DNA of 64,000 bases from Isoetes taiwanensis (GCA_021234155.1 JAJEKV010000034.1:14740671-14804670); one strand, 5' to 3'. Shown: positions 32,301 to 43,859, counted from the first letter of the stretch. Numbers and translations: made by a program. The notes: generated from the sequence alone by a model not told the origin.

Positions 32301-33620
32301 TTTTTAAATGAGCAGGACTTGTCAACTATATCAGCTCAAGGTTGGCAACAACCTATTAGGAGGTTCCTTCATGATCGGGGAGATACCTTCGAATTTTCAA
32401 AAAGCCAAGCTTACAAGTTTAAGTTAAAATGTTTGACTTACTCCTTGGTTGGTGACATCTTGTGCAAGGTAAATAGGGATGGTGTACTCTTAAGATGTGT
32501 TGATGAAGATGAAGCTGCCCGGTGCTTTTTGAAAATCACAAAGGTGTTTGTGGTGGTCATTTTGCAGCAGACACATAACCGCCAAGAAAATATTGAGGTC
32601 CGGTTATTTTCGGCCTCATTTATTTAAAGATTGTTATGATATTATAAAGACTTGTCATCAATGCGGATCTTTGGCAAAAGAATCTTGCATCCTGCTCCTC
32701 TTACAGAATCATCTCCCCTGGTCCATTTCAAGTTTGGGGATTGGACTATGTTGGCCCTATCAATCCCCATCCTCCCCCAAAGATGAATACATTGTTGTGG
32801 CTACTGATCCATTCACCAAGTGGTCGGCAAGCACCTTTAAGGAAAGCAAATGCCCATACTCTTTGCTAGATTTTTGCATGAGAATATTTGCTCTAGGTTT
32901 GGCATTCCTTTTAAAATTTTGACCTGATAGAGGCTCTACTTTTATTAATGAAGTTATTAATTTCCTTGTTTCAAGCCTCAAGATCAAGCATGTGAAAAGC
33001 TCAGCCTATTATCCTCAAGGAAATGGCCAAGCCGAGTCTACTAACAAAGTGCTTAAGGGTATTTTGCAGAAAAACGGTTTGCCAAAACCAAAGGGATTGG
33101 CACTTGAAATTATATGATGCTCTTTGGGCTCATAGAATTACTTCTAAAGCAACTACTAATGCCTCACCTTTCAGTTTAGTATATGGAGTAGAGGCGTTAT
33201 TCAAATCGAGTTAGAGATACCTTCTTTAAGGATGGCACTCAAGCTTGAGTTGGAGTTTTTCAAGCCTTGAAGCAATGTGTATGAAGTTCTGTTAAAATTA
33301 GATGAAGAAAGGTTTGTTGCAGAGAATTACAACTTCTTTGAAGAAGGCTAAGAGTGCAGCAGCTTTCAAAGGCTGCTCACAAACTACAAGACAAGTTTGC
33401 ACCTATGGAATTAGTTTTAAAGTGGAATCTCTGCAGATGAAGGGAAGCTTTCAAAGTTTGAAAATCCTTGGGAAGGTCCCTATCAAATTTTAGGAGATCT
33501 TTGGCTGCTCATCTTATAGGTTGGCAGATCTTGGTACGGGATTAGAACTTCCAAATCCCATTAATATTCAACACCTTAAAGATATTGGCCTCAAAGCATG
33601 CCCCGCTTGAGCCTCTTCAC
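32301..33620 (+). pseudogene. Ty3/gypsy integrase remnant
   Basis: Integrase inserts the DNA copy into the genome. The N-terminal HHCC zinc module is visible around 32550-32690 (H...H, then TCHQCGSLAKES). The core begins about 32740 with a GLDYVGPI-like stretch (first D), then KDEYIVVATDPFTKWS. The second acid (DRGSTF) is near 32925 and the glutamate (GQAEST) near 33030. WALWAHRITSKATTNASPFS-type sequence follows. The frame is interrupted many times. The remaining ~600 bp to the 3' LTR are non-coding. Confidence 0.87.
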
Positions 33621-34228
33621 TTCTATATAAGCATTTGTTCTAGCTTAGAATAGGTTAGTTTATAATTTCAAAAGCTGAGGTTTTAATATTTCTTTTAATT
33701 AGCATATTTCCTTTGAGGTTTAATATTGTGATTTTTTGTTTAGGCTGCGGGGAATGTGACCACAAGGGATGAAGACTTTGATTATTACCTATTAATGGGC
33801 TCTATGTTGTCATGACAGGACCATTTGTTAAAACATTTCATCTCGTCTTCTAAAACTGGCCTATTCTTCATAAGACCTTGCTTCTCCATTGGAGTTCTAG
33901 AGTGCTATCCATACATAAATTTCCACATCTTGCTTGGCACTCATGCTAACCTTGATTTACTGTCATATGCAGGTTCATTCTTTTCTCCTCCATTTTCATC
34001 TGCCTATAAGTTGCCTTACATTCCATTTCAGCCTTCTATCCTTTTATTTTCATTCCCTACAATGCTCGCACCACATTTCCACCATAGCGAGTTCATATTA
34101 CACTCATACCACTCATTTCATTACTCTACATCATTTCATCACTGCACACCAAATATTTGAAGATCCTCGGTCTAAGTCTACATACATTAGGGCCTGAGGG
34201 GACCAGCCTATTCTTTCCTTTGAGGAGA
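33621..34228 (+). other. Element 3' untranslated region and polypurine tract
   Basis: No domain is seen. It ends in TTGAGGAGA (34220-34228), the likely plus-strand primer, directly abutting the TG of the 3' LTR. Confidence 0.6.
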
Positions 34229-35790
34229 TGTTGCCCATTTCTGGCAACATGGACTAGCATCTATTATCAAAAACTTTTGTTTCATCCATATTTCCTCTAA
34301 GGAAAAGTTTCAGGCTATTGTGATCCCATTTGAGTTTGGAAGACATTTGACCAAGTTTGGAAGGCATTGGGGATCTCCTTTTATAGCCTAATCTTTTCCT
34401 TGAGGTAAAATACCTTTTAGACACATTCCCATTTGTTTAACATTTTCCTTTGATTTGAAGACCAGGCAAAGGCTATAGCAAGATTATCAAGGAAGCACAA
34501 GATGTTTTACCAAAGCTCAACCTTATGAAGCTTGCTTGAGTTTCATTAGTAGTTTGAAGTCACACATATAAGGATGCCATCTTGGAAGTGAAACATGCTC
34601 TTATTCTAGCCTTGAAGTTTGGAAGACCCTTATAGAAGTTTGGAAGACCATTAGGCTTTGAGCAAATGTATCTTCACTATGAGGTATGATTTGAGCATTA
34701 GAGACAATCTGAGATGAAATCAAGTGCTACAGAGGTACCCATCTTGTCTTCATTCCATATCCACCTTTTTATATCCTATGAACCTTTTATAACCTTTCTC
34801 TCACCATGTTTTTCACTTTTGAGACCTTTTCCCATCATTTCACTACCCATTTTTTTATTGATCCTACCTTCAATTGAGAATTGCCCCCTAATGATCTTGA
34901 AAAACTTCAAAGGCAAGAAAACTCTTTTCTCATTCTCATTTCATCTTCCTAAACCCTAGTATAGCCTATTTACACCCTTTTCCCATCTTTTTCCCATGAC
35001 TTTTCACCATCCCTATGTTGCAATATTCATTGACCATGGGTCAAAATGGACAAAAATTTAAATGTTTCAGTTTGACCTGAAAAACCTTCTAGATGGAAAG
35101 CTTGGCAAAAAAGAGCTAACATGGCCTTTTTTAAATTTGAAAAAACCCTTGGGAAGGCCTTCAAAATTGGATTCTTGGGATGCGTGCCAAAAAAATAAAA
35201 AACCTATTCTAGCCTATCTACCCTATCTATTTCTGCATAGTTCCGTGTCACCCCAATTTTTCCACGTGGCGTGAGGGGGGGGGACACGGGGGGTGTCCCC
35301 TCTCAAGGTGGCACGTAAATTTAATAGTGGGGTCAACACTATTCCTTATATACAGAAGCTGCCAGACTCGTTTGTGCCTGTGGGATATATCACCCTTAAG
35401 AATTTTTGATGAACCCTAAGAAATAGGGGAACCTGCTAAATCCGCCAATTAAATTGCCTAAATTTGATTGAATCCCGCCAATTTTCCCCCGAGATCAACT
35501 CCTGAACCTTTTCCGAGACCTTGGGGACCCTCTATGGCATTTGATCCGTGAGAAATTGCTCAAATTAGGCCTAAAATCACTCGGCCGAGCTAGTTTTGTG
35601 TGAGAGGAAGGTTCTTAAACCAAAGATTACAGATCAAATCGACGCCCCTCGAGAGATATACCCTCGTGATTTTGGCGCATTCAAATTTTGATATCACCTT
35701 GCTCATTACGCTTTCGATTCCAGCTCTATTTAATTTCGAGATTGAAGTCCCGGTTCGTTGTGACCTGGTCAGCATTGAGGCACCTCGATT
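34229..35790 (+). repeat. 3' LTR, first part
   Basis: Matches 25739-27306 of the 5' LTR, with numerous small differences, and stops at CACCTCGATT where the NUP188-bearing insert begins. Confidence 0.92.
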
Positions 35791-36114
35791 TGCAAAATAC
35801 TATAAGATTTCAGGCAATATACTATATGGTGTTGATTTTATACGTGCAAAACATAATTATAAGGGCTCTCGCTGCCCTACGTCACCCCCCGTGTGAATAT
35901 GCACCCAAACAAAAGGGGGTTTAAGGGGGAATTTAATTTTAATGTGTGTAATGTAATGGTTTGTATTATACGTTAAAAAATTTTTTGCCCCTTCGGGGCA
36001 AAAAACAGACAATGTTACATGACACTTGGATGAGTTGATGTTGCGAATATAATCAAAACAAAACAAAACAAGTGTACATTTAGAATAGATAATGAGAAGA
36101 GCAACTGCAATTTT

Positions 36115-36245
36115 TGGAATAGTTGTGCATCCAATTCATGTGTATGAAATTCCTGGGTGGAGCGATAGCTTTGGTCTGGAATTTGAACCCAGAGTTAACC
36201 ATCCATCATGATATGAGTTGTTTACACTGCTACATAACATAACAG
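36115..36245 (-). repeat. tRNA-derived SINE-like fragment
   Basis: On the minus strand GGGTTCAAATTCC (near 36185) is a good Pol III B box, and GTAGCAGTGTAAAC about 45 bp upstream is a weak A box. This lies inside the insert, between the terminal module and the gene fragment. Confidence 0.4.
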
Positions 36246-36439
36246 GGCTGGTCAATTGCAGCAAAATAGAGTGTTTGAAGCTTCATTCTTGCATAAAATA
36301 TGTCTTAGGAGAACAAACAAGAATACAATTAATATCATCCATTTATTTGCAAAGAAATAATGAAAGCTACACTTACTGGATATGTAGCACAATTGTGGCC
36401 TAATATATTGGAGTTGACTGGAATATAAGGAAGAGAAGG

Positions 36440-37967
36440 AATGAGTTTGATTAATGATCAAATCATGCAGGAAGGTAATAACAAAATGTGTGCCTTGGAG
36501 TGCACAAATTGAAGTCCGAGGATGGTGTGCTTTTGTTCTCTTTATTCCTGAACTATCTACCCATATATCTGGAGCTTTCACAAAAGACAGCATTGTTTGT
36601 GCCTCAGATCTGAAATACAACATTGCACCTTCAATAACTGGATTACATCCTCCACCCTCACCTGTAGACCGTAGCATAGCAGTAATGATAGCCACACCAA
36701 GTTTCCAGAGGCTCTCTTGCTTTCCATTGCTTTGTGCAACATCAAAGCATCCTCCAAATCCTCCATTTGTTCCAGAAATAGACTCCCTCAATTTCTGGCA
36801 AAACATTAAAAGGTGGGAGAAAAAACCATTAGCAGCAAGCATTTCTGCACCCGCTTTAAGATGTGACATGCTCAAGAATAATCTCAAAATAGTTCCTGCA
36901 TAATGGAAGTCTTCATATGCACCAAACCTTGATAGAATTGATTTTATAGGGAAGTGGCTCTGCGATATAGATAACCATGTGGAACAAGCCAAGAAAGCCT
37001 TGATCAATATGTCAAGTGTGGCAATGGAATAAACCGTAAAATCTTCCTCTCGAACGGCAGTGCACAATATAGGCAGATACTTTAGCCCAAGAACAGCCAC
37101 ATCTGCAAATGATTGTCCAACCCTAAAATTTACAGATCCCTCTAGAAGTAATGGCTCCTCATGATTTAATGAATGAATATACTCTAAAGATAAAGAGATA
37201 ACTGCCAAGAAGGTCTTTACTAGCCCCTTTTTTTTATGAATAGAAATCTTAGACCAGTCAAAGACTGACTTAAGACCAGCAAAAGCAACAGTTACAGTTC
37301 TCACGCATGTCCTCAGTATTTCTTTCTCTCCAAGCCCGGATGGTTTGGATCTACAAAATTTGGAAATCATTGACAGTAAAAACCGAGACTGTAACTCCAT
37401 ATATTTTGAGGCATACACCTCGCTCATATAGCTTACTTAAACATACACACAGTTCTCTAGAACATCGCATAATCCTTCAGTATGCTGCTGCAGATTTGCA
37501 TGTGTCCATACGTCACCCAATAACATTGCATCCTGTCCCATCTGAAACAGTACAAATGCACCAGACTGGTAAGCAACAAAAAACATAGGAATGTTCAAAC
37601 ATCTAGGTTCTGCAAAGAGGCCTACCCACTCCAGAGAAAATGCTGAAACAATGTACAAGCTTACTGAAGCATGTAAAGAGGGAAGATGACATTGTTCTAA
37701 AAACGCCATTGTATTTGCATTTTGTAGCCTCTGCATTATAAGTGCAGCTGCATGGGATGTCAAAATTTGCGAATCACTCTGTTGCCACCAGTCGAGTCCA
37801 AGGGCAGCTTCCAAGGCAGGAACCGAATGAATATTGTGTTTTTTTCCTTCTGACGGTAAGCCACTAAATCTTACCATTTTGAGTTCTTCATTTTCCGAAG
37901 AAACATTGTGTAAGTCCCCAGACTGTCCTCCTTTCAGCTTTCTCGCACGAGCAGCAGCCCCCCTCAC
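36440..37967 (-). pseudogene. NUP188: NUP188-like nucleoporin C-terminal fragment
   Basis: NUP188 is a large alpha-solenoid scaffold protein of the inner ring of the nuclear pore. On the minus strand one frame runs from about 37541 to 36440 with a single internal stop (TAA, 37437-37439). It reads MGQDAMLLGDVWTHANLQQH, then YASKYMELQSRFLLSMISKF, FTVYSIATLDILIKAFLACS, HLKAGAEMLAANGFFSHLLM, LWKLGVAIITAMLRSTGEGG and RTSICALQGTHFVITF. These are helical repeats with the order I recall for the C-terminal part of plant NUP188 homologues. An upstream exon (about 37967-37665) is joined by a 123-nt intron (37664-37542, GTAAGC...TTTCAG) in phase 0. Because an intron survives, the fragment came from genomic DNA and not a retrocopy. 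NUP205 is the main alternative family. The stop and missing ends make it a pseudogene fragment. Confidence 0.66.
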
Positions 37968-38254
37968 GGGCCGAGGTAATTCTGAGATAAAGAGATTTCT
38001 AACCCTAAAATTAATACCTTCGAGGCTTGCATGCTATGTAGACCACTAATATACCACCAGTTACCCAAAAAAAAAAAAAAAAAAAAACATGGGTGCCCAC
38101 CATTGAAAGAAAACATGAAAATGACTATCTGTGTATGCGCGCTCTAGATGTACGCATTAGTACATCAATTGAAATACACCACAAAATCATAGCAAAACCT
38201 TAGTGAAAAGCGTACAAAAATACAAAAGTAACCCCCTGTTATTATGCTACATAT

Positions 38255-39073
38255 TTACTCAAGCATTATTATTTTCGAAACTTTGGTAATACCCTGTTGA
38301 CATTATCAAACTTTCTGTATCACATTGCTATAATGCATAGTCTTTGCCTGAAAAATCATTTTCACCATTGTACATCCATTTTTTGTAATTCTGCATTGCT
38401 CTTTTAAAAAAAAAAAAGCAAAAAACCAAAATAAGACCAAACCTATTTACTCATAGATTGTATCTTCTTCAGATAGTTGTATTTCATCCTTATAGAAATC
38501 CTAGAAACCTATACATTCAAAGAAAACATATAAAAAGATTTCTTTTCATAACTGTTACAGAGTTTGGTTTTTTTTCTTGAGGTTTTGTCTATTTACAGGA
38601 AAACTAAAACATCCTTTTGCTATTTAAACCTTCTGCACGTGATCTAGAGGCTATTTTGAAGTTGCTTGCAATGGATCCCAACCCAAAATTTCCCATCAAA
38701 CTCCATCTGCAAAATTTGGCTCTCTGTTTTGGCACTGGCCAACTTTTTGACCTGCCTTTGACCTCGTTTTTCTTGACATTCCCTTATTCAAATCAAGTCA
38801 AATCTTCTCCACCATTTTCCTCTGCTTGTTGACCACTTATAACACCAATCAGATCTTCAGAATCTCTCAAGGTGTGTCAGCAAGTTCAGTTTTTGCTCTG
38901 ACAGTTTTTTCAGTTTCAGGGACTCTAGTGATTTTGAAAAAACTAGCACTTTAAAAATGAATTGTCTGGTTTCATATGACAAGGATTGATCACCCTAAGT
39001 AATCTGGAGGTTCTAACCGCTTTGTTTAAGATTCCTTTGAGGTTAGGCTAAAATTCCAGGTTTTAGGCTAACA
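38255..39073 (+). repeat. 3' LTR, second part
   Basis: Nearly identical to 27397-28212 of the 5' LTR and ends at the same GGCTAACA. It is followed by the GCCAT target duplication (39074-39078). Confidence 0.93.
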
Positions 39074-39760
39074 GCCATGCACCTTGGATGAAGTTATAAT
39101 GTCATATTTCATAATCTTCCAGAATTCTAGGTAAAACTCAGGCTGAAACCCATCTGGGCCCGGGCTTTTACCATGTGTCATAGATTGAAATGTCTCTTTT
39201 ATTTCCTTTTCCTGAGGTACTATCAGTAAGTCCTCATCATCTATCTCTGGCCCTTTAGGAATTTCTGTAAAGAATTCATCTAACACCTTCTCATCCATCT
39301 CAAATTTGGAGAACAGATTTTGATATTTCTTATGGAAGAAATCCTGAATCTCTCTTTGTGTGCCCAAGGAATTCCCTTTCTCATCAACAACCTGTACAAT
39401 TCCATTATTTAGTATTCTGTTTTTAGCAGTCCTGAAGAAAAAAGCTGACCCTGCATCATCCATTTCATTGACATATTTGCATTTACTTCTAACTTCCAAA
39501 TATTTAGCCTCTGCTTCCTCTATTTTTTTAACCTTGATCTCCATTTCTGATTCCTTTGCCTGCCAGATTTGGTTGTCTTTGTCTCGGAATAAGTGTCTCA
39601 TGATCTCCCTCATGGCTTCATATACCTCCTGTTTTTCTTTTTTCTTCTTTAAATTCCATTCCTTTCCCCATTCTTTAATCCAAGATTTAATCTTTTTCAA
39701 CTTTTGAACAAAGGAATTCATGGACTCTGTAAGGGGAACCCTGGGAAGCTAATTATAGAA
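39074..39760 (-). pseudogene. L1-type LINE ORF2, region before and start of reverse transcriptase
   Basis: Minus-strand frame 39721-39068 has a Lys-rich coiled start (LKKIKSWIKEWGKEW) and AFFFRTAKNRILNNGIVQVV. It then reaches the conserved entry to LINE reverse transcriptase, GKSPGPDGFQPEFYLEFW. Right after this the LTR element interrupts it, and the same domain continues at 25738 on the minus strand. Confidence 0.92.
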
Positions 39761-40555
39761 TTATACAAACTCCTCACATAATTGTTTATTTTGTAGCATC
39801 CCTATGTTAAACTTGAATGGTGTGTATATGCTCCACTTTCTGTGAGGGTACCATATTCCCCATAACTGAGGATAATGATCCGAAATGGAATTTCCAACAT
39901 CACATGAGGTAGTTAGATTATCCCAATCCTGCAGGTCATCATTACACAAATAGAATCTGTCGAGAAGGCAATATGTCCTTTGATCCCCTTTTCTTTTCTT
40001 GCTCCATGAATATTGATAAGAGGAAGATGGAGGGATATAAATGAAGTTTGTCATTAGCTTGTCCCAAGCCAATCTTCCCCCCTTGGACATATTCATCTGC
40101 TTTCCCAATTTTTGATCCCAAACTGGTGTGTTGTTAAAGTCACCTGCCATGAGCCAGTTCTTAATGTGATGAGCTTGGATTTAAGTATCTATTTGCATCC
40201 ATTGTTCCTCTTTCTCAGCTGGATCTGTAGAGGCATATATATTAATTATTTCCATGACATTCTTCCCTTTTTTCAAAACTGCCACAGTACACCTGCCACT
40301 GCTATGTTTATATTTCTCCACACAATCAAATCCTTTCCAAACCATACAGATCCCTCCTTTGGTTCCATCTGCTGCAGCCCACACAGAATCCCCATCTGGT
40401 ATGATCCATTTTCCTAAATTTGAAGATTCAAATTCAGGTAATCTATGTTCCTGTAGCAAAATGATATCTGATTTTATGTCCCTTAATGCAATTAAAGCTC
40501 TCTTTCTTTTGAGAGGACCTTTGATTCCTCTCAGATTCCAAGTTGTGATCCTCAT
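39761..40555 (-). pseudogene. L1-type LINE ORF2 endonuclease (APE-like)
   Basis: This nicks the target DNA for reverse transcription. The minus-strand frame 40555-40181 starts MRITTWNLRGIKGPLKRK and contains LLQEHRLPEFES and VMEIINIYAS. After a stop the frame 40150-39761 has AGDFNNTP, TYCLLDRFYLCND and NSISDHYP. These supply the metal-binding and catalytic N, E, D-x-N, D and S-D-H positions of the apurinic-endonuclease fold. The single interruption near 40150-40181 inactivates it. Confidence 0.92.
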
Positions 40556-41914
40556 TGGGCAAATAATTTCTTCTTGCCTTGGCTTCTGAAGTTCAAGGCT
40601 GGACTGTTCTCTGAGAAGTGCACCACTTTAGTTCCTTTTTTCTTGGTGTGAGGGGTATAAAACTTATCCCCATCAACCTTCAGTCCCTTGACATATTGGT
40701 TTTCAGCTCCATTAAGCTCAGCCAAGATCTGTCTAGATGGGCTTACTGGCCTATTATTCAGACCTGAATTAATTTCCATGCCATCTAGTTTGGATTTGTC
40801 ATTTGGACTTATTGGTCTATTCCTTTGAATTACCAGGCCATCTGACTGAGTTTGACCAGGTGGACTTGCTGGTCTATTACCTTGGATTCCCAGGCCAACT
40901 GGCAGAGACTATCCAGTTGGACTTATTGGTCTATCATCTAGAATTCCCAGGCCACCTGGAGATACCTTGGTTCTATCTTCCTTCTTGGATGGAGTGAAGA
41001 AAATCTCCTCCTTGTCTTCACTATCATTACCTGCCATATTACCTAATGGACTTATTAGTCTATTGACATTACTGTCAATTACTAGGCCATTAGGTAGTAC
41101 ATTTGGTTGGCATATGTTGACCACCCCCTGGCCTATCGGACTTATAGGGTCAGTGGTTCCCATGTCACCCTCCGAGGACAAATTAATTTCCTTAGTACCT
41201 TTATCCATACCGTCTTCAAACTCCATGGGAGATCTGGTGAAGAATCTGTATTTTTCATTGGATTCTTCAATCTGTACAGGGTCTAAAGGCGTGTCTGGGA
41301 CAACCTCCTTTTCCATATCCTCCTGCCTCTCCATCAACTCCAGCAGAACTTCATGTAATTCTTTGTCCTCCTTCGATAACTGTTTTCCCAAATTCTCTGT
41401 AGGAGAGAATTGTAAGTTTATAGGGCTGACACACTCCCCTTTGGAATAGTCTCCTTTGAGCAGCAAGGTTCCTCCAGCTGATACCTCTGAATCAGAAAAT
41501 TCAGGATATGCATTAATTGGAGGGTGTGAAGGTTCAACAATGGTTAAAGTGTTACTCGTCCTTATCAAGTAAGCAGGAGTAATACAGAGACTACCTGGTT
41601 GGACCAGGTTTTTCCCTTAGCTTGACCCTCCCCAGGCTTGACCAAGACCTTGACCTTCTCTGCCATTTTTTTATGTTCATTTTTCTTCTTCCATACTTTT
41701 ATGATATTTCTTGTTGCCTGCCTCTCCTGTTCCAAATTCTCTTTTGATTGTTTGGTCCTTTGCTTTCTTGCTTTTTTATAAGCACTTCCATTTTTGTTCT
41801 TTTTCCTCCAGTTTGCAGGGGTCCATGTTTCTTTTGCATTGGCAGGTTTACTGTTTCCCTGATTGGCTATGGGCTCAGGAATTTGTTTGTTTATCTTTAC
41901 CCATTTGCCTTGGC
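40556..41914 (-). pseudogene. LINE ORF1 C-terminal part
   Basis: Minus-strand frames 41568-40909 and 40779-40552, preceded by a basic segment at about 41880-41600 (KKARKQRTKQSKENLEQERQ, then MAEKVKVLVKPGEG), end just before ORF2. This is the position of ORF1, whose product coats LINE RNA. The visible part is an acidic, disordered linker in which RPISP or LISP-type motifs recur (DPISPIGQG, NRLISPLGN, DRPISPTG, NRPVSPSR). The N-terminal RNA-binding part is missing, because the CACTA end at 41915 replaces it. Confidence 0.75.
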
Positions 41915-42335
41915 CACTACAAGAGAATGCCTGTTCTGCGTCAGAAAATGCGTCAGAAAATTCTCATGGGCTCTTCTGGTTAGATTCTGATGATTTTTGT
42001 GACGATTATCCTGACGCAAAAGTTGACGATAATTTCTGACGAAAAATCTGACGCATGTTCTGACGTATAATTTTACCGACGAATATTGTGACGCATAAAC
42101 TGACGATAAATCTGACGCAACATCTGACGAAAAAAATGACGCAAAATATGACGTATATACTGACGAAAAATATGACGATAATTCTGGCGTAACATATGAC
42201 GAAAAGTCTGACGCATATTAATGCTGACGAAAAATGTGACGAAACGTCTGACGAAAATTCTGACGAAACGTCTGACGAAAATTCTGACGATTTTTTTCGT
42301 CAGTTTAATCATCAGAATAATCGTCACAAAGTCTG
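41915..42335 (+). mobile_element. CACTA element terminus with TGACG subterminal array
   Basis: CACTACAAGAGAATGCC at 41915 is a CACTA-type end. From about 41940 to 42320 some 30 TCTGACGAAAA/TGACGCA-like units follow at roughly 11-13 bp spacing, first mainly as GCGTCAG and then as CTGACG. This matches subterminal transposase-binding arrays. The other end was not identified, and no transposase follows. It abuts LINE ORF1 sequence on its left. Confidence 0.72.
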
Positions 42336-42740
42336 AAATGGCATTTTTTAGCTGAAGGTCAACATTACAGAGTTCCACACTTATTTCTAGAAGTTGCATG
42401 GCTTTGTACGTACCAAAGGAACACGGACGCATGTAGACATGAGACATCTTAACAATCTATTCAAACATATCGAATAGTTAGACGAGATAATTCGTATATG
42501 AAGTCGTCTTGGCCCGGAAAGGAGAATTACATTACAAGAAGGTCGGTACAACATTCATAAAAATCAAACCATTATATGGGGAATCCCATTATGATTTTTG
42601 CAAGAAAAAGTTGTGTCAAATGCATATATGTTTGAACTCAACTTAAGATAAAATATTACTTCTTATTCATTGGACATCAAACTCTCATCCAAAAGATCAT
42701 TTTGAAGGTCCTCCCATTCATCATTATCTAGTGGTAAAAG
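42336..42740. other. Spacer, possible interior of the CACTA element
   Basis: On the minus strand 42735-42660 encodes an acidic end (LDNDEWEDLQNDLLDESLM) followed by TAA, which might be the tail of a decayed protein gene. Nothing else is recognised. Confidence 0.25.
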
Positions 42741-43499
42741 CACACTCACCCCGGTTTTTGGTCCACTGTTGAAAACATCAGTTTTGGTAGGTCTACATGT
42801 CCTGTTTTCAAAGAATCCTACATGTGGATTTGTGGAGGTATGGTTTTGTTCGATAATGGTGTTCTTTTTTCAGTGGACTAAAACATCCACTGTTGTTTTG
42901 TAGTTTCTTCTATTGTGACATGTCATTTTATAATACAATCCACTGTAGGAAAGAATACTTGAATTTCTACATGTCTAATAATTCTATTGTCACATGTCTT
43001 TATAGATGTAGGAAAGAATATTTGCTTCTCTACATGTCCTATACTTCCATTCACATGTCTTTATAGTAGTAGGACAGAGTACTTTATTTGCTAAGGCATT
43101 GTAGGAAAGAATACATGAATTATGACATGTGTAATACTTCTATTGTCACATGTCTTTATAGAAGTAGGAAAGAATACTTGATTCTCTACATGTCATATGC
43201 TTCCATGTCACATGTCTTTATAGTAGTAGGACAGAGTACTTTATTTGCTAAGGCATTGTAGGAAAGAATACATGAATTACGACATGTGTAATACTTCTAT
43301 TGTCACATGTCTTTATCGAAGTAGGAAAGAATACTTGATTCTCTACATGTCATATGCTTCCATGTCACATGTCTTTATAGTAGTAGGACAGAGTACTTGA
43401 TTTGCTACATGTGATGCACGTGCACAATCACATGTCCTTATACTAGTATTCCATGTAAGACAAGTTACTTCAATTACTTAACACCTATTTTTGCATAAC
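42741..43499 (+). mobile_element. Unclassified 0.77 kb non-autonomous element, copy 2
   Basis: Near-identical to 5427-6195, with the same first and last bases and the same internal ~158-bp tandem units (a few substitutions, one unit boundary shifted). Flanks differ from copy 1, which fixes the termini. A 19-bp array starts about 420 bp downstream. Confidence 0.75.
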
Positions 43500-43712
43500 A
43501 AAACCATCAAGAATTTGATTTGTATTCCTTGAGGGGGTGCAAGACCGGTGCAAAAATGCAATATCTCCATCTATTGTCCCTTTACCCTCATGCTTATAGA
43601 AAACTAGAATGCAAAGGCATTATGAAGATCCCAAAATTGAATTGAATTGAATTTAACTGTAACATCCATGGGAACCAACAAGTCTATCGATCCCAGGTGG
43701 TATGCGTGCAAG

Positions 43713-43859
<147 letters not shown>

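Larger units (their letters stand above)
35791..38254 (-). mobile_element. 2.46 kb insert carrying a host-gene fragment, within the 3' LTR
   Basis: LTR sequence resumes at TTACTCAAGC (38255), equivalent to 27397 in the 5' LTR. So 2464 bp were gained and 90 bp of LTR lost. The left 210 bp are the terminal module also found inverted at 3147-3415. Next comes a tRNA-like repeat (about 36120-36240), then a NUP188-like gene fragment on the minus strand (about 36440-37967), then AT-rich sequence with an A-run near 38070. No inverted terminal repeats, CTRR end or target duplication were found, so the mode of insertion (a rolling-circle type, or repair with filler DNA) is unresolved. Confidence 0.8.
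25739..39073 (+). mobile_element. Ty3/gypsy LTR retrotransposon (13.3 kb with nested insert)
   Basis: It is bounded by LTRs at 25739-28212 and 34229-39073 that both start TGTTGCCCATTTCTGG and end TTTTAGGCTAACA. Flanks carry a direct 5-bp duplication GCCAT (25734-25738 and 39074-39078). The internal order is gag with zinc knuckles, protease, an RNase H, reverse transcriptase, a second RNase H remnant and integrase. All after the protease/RNase H frame is broken by stops and frameshifts. A purine tract TTGAGGAGA (34220-34228) directly precedes the 3' LTR. A primer-binding site right after 28212 (TTTTGGAGGTTC) is possible but not assigned to a tRNA. The 3' LTR contains a 2.46 kb foreign insert. 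Domain order points to the non-chromovirus (Tat-like) side of Ty3/gypsy. Confidence 0.93.

Noticed and set aside
35791-38254. Intact NUP188 host gene in place
   Set aside because: Both LTR halves flank it exactly, it has an in-frame stop at 37437-37439, and most of the very long protein is missing.
39360-41449. Plus-strand frames at 39360-39707, 40254-40589 and 40967-41449
   Set aside because: They are antisense shadows of the LINE ORF1 and ORF2 remnants on the minus strand.
42073-42447. 124-codon Arg/Phe/Val-rich minus-strand protein
   Set aside because: It is the translation of the TGACG subterminal array.
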